A DNA stretch of 64,000 nt from Lomentospora prolificans (lineage: Eukaryota > Ascomycota > Sordariomycetes > Microascales > Microascaceae). The notes beneath the pieces are model-generated. The model had not been told where the DNA came from and searched no databases. It was given only the letters and a program-made list of their open reading frames with translations. The position numbers and the translations under genes were made by a program. The stretch lies in the NCBI GenBank assembly GCA_029532625.1, contig JARFXM010000004.1, forward strand, positions 496,001 through 560,000, read 5' to 3'. How positions within the stretch are numbered: the stretch's first letter is position 1; each line of letters begins with the position of its first letter. This document shows, in pieces, positions 56,512 through 64,000 of this stretch.

Positions 56512-59500
56512 ATGCCGTATCCCGAATACATCAACGTGAAAGAGTTGTTCGCGCCGTTCAACAGTTCTACCCCGATCAAGTTGACTCAACATCTCCCACC
56601 TGGCGAGAAAGCTGATATGCTCCTCGCGGGATGTGGAGGTGTGGGCGACATCCTCTTTACCACTTATCAAGATAGTAAGATGATTCTTCTGTCACCTCCA
56701 TCCTCTGGCAGCATCGGCTAACTGAGGATTAGATATGCGGGAGATTGATATCACCGCCATTGATTCCCGACCTGAAATGTTGGGTAGGTCCCGATACATC
56801 TGTCCACCATAAGACAAACTCGCTAACTCTGGTTTTGTAATAGCCCGAAACATCATAGTATTCACCCTTGCCTTCGATGATGCCCGCTGCAAGCAGATAC
56901 ATATGGCATGGGATATCTACTACCACATGTGCATCGACCGGCCCGCCTATGAACTCCTCCAGGCCCAAGCTCGAAAGCTGCATGGCCTCGCAACCTCGCT
57001 TGATACTTGGAAGTCAGGCCCATACAGCAAATTTATTGAGTTCTGTGACACTGGCACCCTCCTGGCCGTCGCCAGGATGTGGAAATTTTACACTTCGGAA
57101 GTCGATATTTCCGTCTCCAATATTAATCTGGACGTGCCTGCCCACCGAAAGGCTGTTCTGGATGAATATCGCGCCATGAACCCTATCGTTTTTGAAAGCC
57201 CCGTTCACACGTCGTTTATCCGCTTTGACTACCTCAGATCGGGCACAACAAGGACCGAGCTGAAGAGACACGAGAGGCCCACCCTTGTTAACATAACTTT
57301 CGCGTCTGAGGACAAGACTATCAGACTTCAGCGTCCTCTGAACCCGATTACGGGGTTCCACCTAGCGGCTGCGTTTGCTCCGCTCAGCCTCCAGACGCAC
57401 CTTAGCCGCCCTACGGCCCTCTTGGCGCCCGAGCAAACGCTTTCTCAGAAACTTGTCGACTTTGCCCGCTGGGAGTTCTACACCTGGTGCTTCTGCTTTC
57501 GAAAGATGGTACTGGGCGGAAGGATCAAAATGCGCTTCTTCCAGGGTTGTGCCCTAGCTTTCTGCCACACTCTCCAACACATGCTCGCCACCGGGGAACC
57601 CTCAAGCTCCGCCAACTGGTTCCGCGATCAGAGCCATTTTGACCCCATTGTTCTAGATGCCGATTGTTACAGCAAGAAAGCAAAGGGCAAGGGAAAGGGT
57701 AAAAGCAAAGCCCCTCTCAATTTCAACGTCATAGACACGTCTACGTTGGCCGACGTTTACGGCCACATCAATGTCCTTGTGGCCACTGCGGGTCTGCTAC
57801 GCCAGACTCTGACTTCCAGCCTTCACACGTTGCATCTCGTACAGCACGAAAACAGCATGCAGGAGTTCGTTGACAAGATGCTCTGTGGCGACTTTTCCAC
57901 TGTCGCTCAGCTCATCGGTTTAGTCCCTGTCGAGTTCCACACAAACGTCGACTCGATGTTTCGTTACGAGGAGCACCGGGTCAGCATCGGAGTCAAGGGC
58001 GTCAACGACCACAATAGCAGCCAGACCTCTGCTCGCATTACCTGGAGACACCCCCAGCTCTCTTCTGGGTCTTTGAAGCGCGTCGTTACCCACTTTGATG
58101 AGAGCGACCTTGCCCATCTCCTTGCGGGTGTTCACGACACCATGTTTGAGGCCGAAACTCACGCCTACTCGATGTCGCTAACTAGGATCACCCTGCGACG
58201 ACATATCTTCCCCTTGAACAACCGCGCAACTTTTGCCTCGTTTCTTCGCCTTGTTAAAGACCAAGTCTCGGTTCAATCGTGGGATGATGTTATGACCTGC
58301 TTCGTGAAGTTGACCAAGAGTAGCATGGAGGGGGATGGACTCTTGTCTCACTACCTCGAGACAATCGTGTACTTACATCTCTTCGGTGTTTACACATCTT
58401 CAGATCTCCTCCTTGATATTGGTGAGCTGACCCAGATTGATGAGGTCGCCAAACAGAGTTTGAAGGGTTAGGAAAACATTCCTCTCTCCGTTTGCATCAC
58501 GATCTCCATCCCAAGTGGCAGTCTCAAAATCTTCGAAAAGGGAAGGCGAGACGGCCTATTCAATAGCCCGATCCAATGCACCGTTGGGATCAAGGGTAGC
58601 GACGAGCGCCATGTCTTCGCCGCAGTCCAGCTTGGTTACGGTTGGGTCCATCACCAAGGCCAACCCTTCTCGGACAGCTTCAAGCTTATGGTTCTCACAG
58701 ACCCTGAGGGTTATGGTGGAAAAGCCCCCCTCGTCGCGTCGTTCTATGTACCTACCTCTGTTCTGTTGCATAATCCACTCGAGGAAGTAATGGTCGGTTT
58801 CAACATCCAGAGCAACCGTCTAACGCAAGAGATTTATTCGGGGGTCCTGGGACCTGCACTAAAGGTATTTGAGGCGGGTGCCAGCAATGAAAAGTTCATC
58901 TTCATCAGCAAAGCGATGCCGGCGGTTTCTGGCGCCATGTCCGTTTGCAAAGCCACTCGGCTCTCCGCCGCTGAAGCTGACAATCCTGCCCGCTACATTG
59001 TTCCCCACGACGGCTTCATCGTCGCCATGCACGCCGACGTCGACCAGGAAGCTCTCAAGATCTCGGGACTGTACTGCCGCGTCGAGTTGGTATCTGAAGA
59101 ACTCAAATCAACCACGTTCAGAAAGGATGGCCAGTTCAAAGCATCCAACGCAACACCCTTCAGCTACGTCGTTGATGCCCATCATTCGATCCCCGTCTTC
59201 ACGGTGGACTTTCCCGTCCCTGTTTCGGACCGGCCCATGACCATCATCGTTATGGGGAACCAGCTTGAGATACATGCCCGTGCCGACCCCATGTCCTGGA
59301 CATCCAATGACAGTCTCTTGTACCCAACTGTACTTGACTTGGACCTTGTCCCCGCGCTCATGAACCTACCATACGTCGACATGGACCTGCAGCCTGCGCT
59401 GGACAGCCTGCAATCCGATAAACTCGACTGGTTAAAGATCCCTCTTATCGCCCAATTTACAGCGGCCGAGGACACCGTCCGCCTTTCACCCTCGAGGAAG

Positions 59501-60259
59501 CGTGATACAGTCGAAAGCGCCCGTGCGTCCCTCAAGGAGACCATCGGCCAAATGTTCCAACTCTACACCAAAATCACCGGCCGTCCACGTGAGTACGTGT
59601 TCGCATTCAAGCACAGAGGACCGCGCATGGTCAACTTCTACATTGTCGTGTCCAAGCTGCGCCTCGACCTCTCCACCAAATGCCCCATGCTCGACGCAGC
59701 GCTTGTCATCCTCCACAAGGGCAACGCCCAAGACCTTGGACCCTGGACCGCGTACGTGCACAGACAGAATGGCGGCCTCGCCTGGGCAAGCGTTGAGAAG
59801 GGGGAGCTCGCTATGTGGCGCAATGCTGTCGTTGCCTGGTCCGAGCGGTGTCGCACCTGGTCCCACGGCCCAAACTGCGCATACAAGCAGCCGAACCAGC
59901 AGAGCGCTCCCCTCCCGGTCCGTGAAGGCCGGCACGTCGACGACCCCGTCATGTGCGACTGCGGGAACGGCAAGCTTCCCAAGGGTTATCTGTCGGCTAT
60001 GCCTTACTGGGAAGTTGCTCGCGCGCACGCGGTTCGCGTTGCCATCTCGCCGATCTACCCATGCAATCTGGTTCAGGAGCTAAGCCTTGATCTCCGACCT
60101 GAGCCTGTTGGGGTAAATGATGCGGTGAGCGAAGCCTCGACCCTGAAGGGACAGCTCGTGGATGATCAAGCTTTCGTTGGGAGTGATGATGGACAGCAGA
60201 CCCCCATGCTCGGCTCCGAAGCCGCCTCTGAGTCTGGGAGTCCGCAAACGAGCGGCTAA
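56512..60259 (+). pseudogene. Large DUF4470-like protein gene with one in-frame TAG
   Basis: Exons 56512-56674, 56733-56783 and 56844-60259 (introns of 58 and 60 bp) form one frame of 1,210 codons. The only interruption is a TAG at 58469-58471, about residue 613. The N-terminus (LKLTQHLPPGEKADMLL-like, then AGCGGVGDILFT) resembles the DUF4470 domain found in fungal MYND-finger-associated proteins. The C-terminal part ends with a Cys/His-rich segment (CRTWSHGPNC ... MCDCGNGKLP) that may bind metal, then an acidic/Ser tail. Coding quality continues directly after the TAG in the same frame (PLSVCITISIP), so the stop looks like a single TGG-to-TAG change, a sequencing error or a read-through site. 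If real, the product is a 612-aa truncated protein. Function of the family is unknown. Confidence 0.75.
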
Positions 60260-61085
60260 ACTTGCAGTCGACGTGTCACGGCCCAATGCTTTTGGCCCCA
60301 ATCATCATCGTTCAACTTCGCCTTAACATTCCTATTTCGCGTCTATCCCGTCAAGCACGCATGCAGCCGTGACGGGAAGGCCTCCATGTGTGTCCTTTTA
60401 CTTTTTCAAACCGATGGTCGAATGTCGAATATGTCATCTCACACCTTTTCCCGTCGCGCGTTTCCTGCAGGGGGCCCTAACAGTGGCCCCCACTGATCCT
60501 CGGTGAACTGAAACGGAAAGGCGTGGGGTTGACCGAAAATGGCCAATGTACCCGGGTCTCAAGGTGTGTGTTTTGCTCTCCACGCGAGTGTAATACCGTG
60601 CACACAGGGGTGTGCTGGAGAGACTTGTGCAGATCCTGGCTTTTTGTTCACACTTTTCTTGTGGATTAAATGCTGGCAATCGACCAATTAACGGTTCAGA
60701 CTGACTTCTTTCGCGTTGTTTGATTTGTTTTAATATCTTGTGCAATTGGCAATACTACGGGAGGACGGGAGGGTGGTCCAAAATCATGTTTCTTCAACGT
60801 GCATCACGGATCGGAATACTCGTATTCCTGCAATTCGAGGATTCAACTAGTTTGCCAGAAAATAATTACACAGCTTCCAATTGAAATTGTCAAATGCAGA
60901 CCGTGAACAGCGCAAGCGGGCAGCAACCGCGCACCCCTTTCCTCCGCCCTGCATAGCATAGGCCAGCGCAAAGTTGATTCGGCCCAAAGCTGTGGTGGTG
61001 TGATAGGACGCTAAGCCTTTAAGGGGTACCTATCCCTGCACTGTAATATGCAGGAGTCAGGGGTACCTCATGTATTTAAGGTGTC
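60260..61085. other. Intergenic region before the right AT-rich block
   Basis: About 830 bp of normal composition with no credible gene. It ends where base composition falls sharply (about 61080-61200). Confidence 0.4.
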
Positions 61086-61089
61086 CGAA

Positions 61090-64000
61090 TTAGCGGCCGT
61101 CACCCACCCAAAAATGATCCCTCTGGATCAATCAATCGAATATTCATCAAAAAACAATCAATTATCATCATCAATCCTTCCACACTTCAAAAAATAATCA
61201 TCTATTATCAGTAATTCCTTCCCATTCAAAATAAGTTGAATATTACATATTTTACTAAACTAAAAATCATCCTAATCAACTCTTCCTCCAAAAATATCAG
61301 ATCACCAATAGTTATAAGCCTAAAAACCCTCCAACAAATCGAAAAGAATCACTAAAAAAGAATATCAGTAATATTATAAAGATCTATTATAGAAATAATC
61401 CTTATACTAAAAAAGATTAATTAAGCCTCTAAAAGGTATAAAGAAAGAAAAAATAGATTCTTAGGATAGCTTTAATACCCCTATAATCTTTATCCTAATA
61501 AAATAGTTAGATTATATATAGTAGGAAAAAGATATTTATATTAAAGTAGAAAGCTTTAAAATTTAGGATTATATTAACCTATAAGGGACTTAGAATCTAC
61601 CTAAAGTACCTCCTCTCTTTATAATATCTAAATATATTAAGGAGAAGATAAGGATCTTTAATAAAACCTACTAAATAAGGTTAAGTAAAAAGTATAGAAC
61701 TTATACTATATTAATAGGGTAGGAAGTACTTAAGAGTAAGTAGGTAGTATATAAAACTTAGTTAATAACTTTATACTCTACTAACTAATATATACTCTTA
61801 GCCTACTATATAGAATCTAATTATATAAAATTAAAACTAAGTAGCTTCTAAAAATATATAAAATAGTTAGTATAAGGTTATCTTACTTAAGTAATTAAGA
61901 ACTTAAGAATTCTAAAAGAGTCTTTTTAAATCCTATAAGGAATATACTATATCTCTAAAACTAATATATACTAGTAAGCTAAATAGAAATAGTATATTAT
62001 ACTAGACTACCTAGCTTATAAGAATCTAGTAGAAATATAGATTAAAGATATATCCTTTACTTAGTTTATAGGAGTTATAAATAATATAGTTTTTATATAA
62101 GATCTTCTAGTTATAAAAGATAACTTCTATAAAGTAACTTAGAAGTATAGGTTTAGCTAGGTATAATATTATATAACCTATATAATAGCCCTAGAACTCT
62201 AAGCTTTATATAAGATAACTTCCTTTCTAGAGTTCTTAAACTAATATTAAGAATATTTAGGCTCTCTTAAGAATTTAGAGAGCTATACTTCTAAAATAAT
62301 AGTAATACTAGTAAGTATTAAAAAGCTAGACTAGCTAACTCTTTAGGGTAGGGATTAAAATAGTTACTATAAAGTAGACTACTACCTATACCTTCTAAAA
62401 AATAGTTTTAGTATAAACTATAGTATTAATAACTATTTTATTATCTATCTATTAAAATACCTTTATAGATATAAGGAGTAGCTATAATAAATAAAGTAGT
62501 TAGAAGAGGTAAAGAAGGATCTAAAAATTACTAAACTAATTTAGGAATTAATTAAAAGGGTTATAAAAAGTTAAAGTAAGTAACCTAAAAAGGATAATTA
62601 AGAAAATACTAGATATATTATAATATATAATCTTATACTATAAAAAGCCTTACTAAGTACTTAGAAATTACTTCTTAAAGCTTTTATAATATTTAATATA
62701 GGTATATTAATTAGTATTATAAATAATCTAACCTATTTTATAGCTATTAGAATACTAGAAATACTAGAATATATACTTACTAGAAATAGCTAAGTTAAGA
62801 TTAAGGCTTTTAGTAGGATTACTATATCCCTAACTAAGTATTTTATAGGTCTAAAGAGCTTCCTAATTATAAAAAGGGCTTATATTCTATTATTTCTAAC
62901 TACCCTAATTAATAGCCTAAGAGTCTATATAAAGGGACTCTATTTAGATACTAAAAACCTAGAATTATATAATAAATATAGACTAAATAAGTAGAAAAAG
63001 GCTATTATAAAATATAAACTAATTAGAAACCTTTTTATAATTAAATATAAGTAAAAGTAAGTCTAAAATACTTATTTAGTAAAAAGTGAAACTATATTAC
63101 TACTAGCTAAAGAAGGTTAGCTAATATATCTAAATAAGGTAAAAGAATCTAAAATGATTACCTTAATACCTATAAAAGAAGGTAGCTAGAGTGATAAACT
63201 ATACTAGGATATTTTAAATAATAACCTATAGATATAGTATTAAAGAATAGGGTATCTAGGATCTATAGCCCTGAAAATATTACTATAAAATACCCTAGGA
63301 GTTATAAATATTAGAGAATACCTAAAAGGGATAGACTATAAGGTATATATAATCATAAAAGCCAAATAAGTAATTACCTATAAAAACCCCTACTCCTATA
63401 TAACTATTCTAGGAATATAGCTGCTAGTGGACTAGTTCTTACCTGGAACTATAGATGATAATATGAACTACTAGCTCCTTTTTACTAATGAAGCCTCTAG
63501 CTATACCTAGGTAGAACTAGAAGTAAAAGGAGAAGTTAATATTATTAGTAAGTTTAATAATTTCTTTATAAAAAGCTAAAATCTTTACTAAATTAAGTAG
63601 AAATATATTTAGATTAATATAGAAGGCTACTTAGCCTAGGAATAAATAGATATACTCTATATAGCTAGAGGTATTAAAATAGAAAAAGTACTAAAAGCTA
63701 CTCTAGTATAAGGTAGAGGATATAAGTATACTAGGGGGAAGATTATTATAAGAGCTAGAGCCCTATTCATAGCCTCTGGCCTTCTATATGGACTCTGGCC
63801 TAAAATTATCAGTATGGCTGTATACCTCTATAATATCACCCTAAATCCTAGATAAGCTAGTAAAATACCCTAGGAAATATAGTATACTATAGCAAATATA
63901 TATTATAGTACTGAAATCTATATTAAAAAACTAGATCTCTTATATCTATAGATAATTAGATGCTAGGTATATGCCCTAAATGATATAGGAAAAGTAATAG
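61090..64000 (+). mobile_element. RIP-degraded Ty1/copia retrotransposon, cut by window end
   Basis: Strongly AT-rich, with stops in every frame and very few CA or TG dinucleotides. The plus strand still spells copia gag-pol in order. A GAG-pre-integrase-like part (NIREYLKGIDYKV near 63310) is followed by an integrase core with ASGLLYGLWPKIISMAVYLYNITLNP (split here: ASGLLYGLW at about 63770, MAVYLYNIT at about 63825) and KKLDLLYL near 63930. The left boundary is not certain; the composition change at about 61090, starting near TGTCCGAATTAG, is my best estimate and may be the LTR or leader. Reverse transcriptase and the 3' LTR would lie beyond the window. The order gag, integrase, then (expected) reverse transcriptase separates it from the Ty3/gypsy elements to the left. 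Confidence 0.75.

Noticed and set aside
58467..58550. Possible intron that would remove the in-frame TAG of the DUF4470-like gene
   Set aside because: The frame works, but the acceptor GCGAG lacks a pyrimidine tract, the donor is weak, and the removed sequence looks like conserved coding sequence.

Overview
The window is fungal nuclear DNA from a filamentous ascomycete (Pezizomycotina, probably Sordariomycetes; genus not determined). Genes carry many short GT-AG introns of about 50-105 bp with CTAAC/CTGAC-like branch points. The families are typical of such fungi: HET-domain protein, LysM chitinase, ACS-type and DHA1-type MFS transporters, P450, LaeA-like methyltransferase. Two AT-rich blocks (about 24.0-38.9 kb and 61.1-64.0 kb) are dead transposons mutated CpA to TpA, the signature of repeat-induced point mutation (RIP).

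Layout. 0.9-7.4 kb: an SDR oxidoreductase, a tail-anchored fatty aldehyde dehydrogenase and a DHA1-type exporter. 8.9-12.3 kb: divergent persulfide dioxygenase and sulfide:quinone oxidoreductase, which act in sequence in mitochondrial sulfide oxidation. 13.2-15.8 kb: a nine-exon methyltransferase and a small GPI-anchored secreted protein. 16.4-21.8 kb: an allantoate-permease-type MFS transporter divergent from a secreted arylsulfatase, followed by a wrecked OPT oligopeptide transporter (about 22-22.9 kb). Most of 8.9-21.8 kb can therefore be read as a sulfur-handling neighbourhood.

23.9-38.9 kb is a three-level transposon nest. A Fot1/pogo-like DNA transposon (about 1.9 kb, 43-bp inverted repeats, TA target) was split by a Ty3/gypsy element (397-bp LTRs, CTAAG target duplication). 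That element was split in turn by a second Ty3/gypsy element in the opposite orientation (431-bp LTRs). An ankyrin-repeat scrap lies at the right edge.

39.5-48.8 kb: a HET-domain gene, a five-exon secreted protein of unknown family, and divergent from it a very large LysM/CBM18/GH18 chitinase. 48.8-51.7 kb shows no recognisable gene. 51.7-56.0 kb: a divergent MFS transporter and cytochrome P450, which looks like a small detoxification or specialised-metabolism pair. 56.5-60.3 kb: a large DUF4470-like protein interrupted by one in-frame TAG. From about 61.1 kb to the window end lies a RIP-degraded Ty1/copia element.

All exon boundaries were worked out by reading splice signals, frame continuity and family motifs. 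No database search was run.
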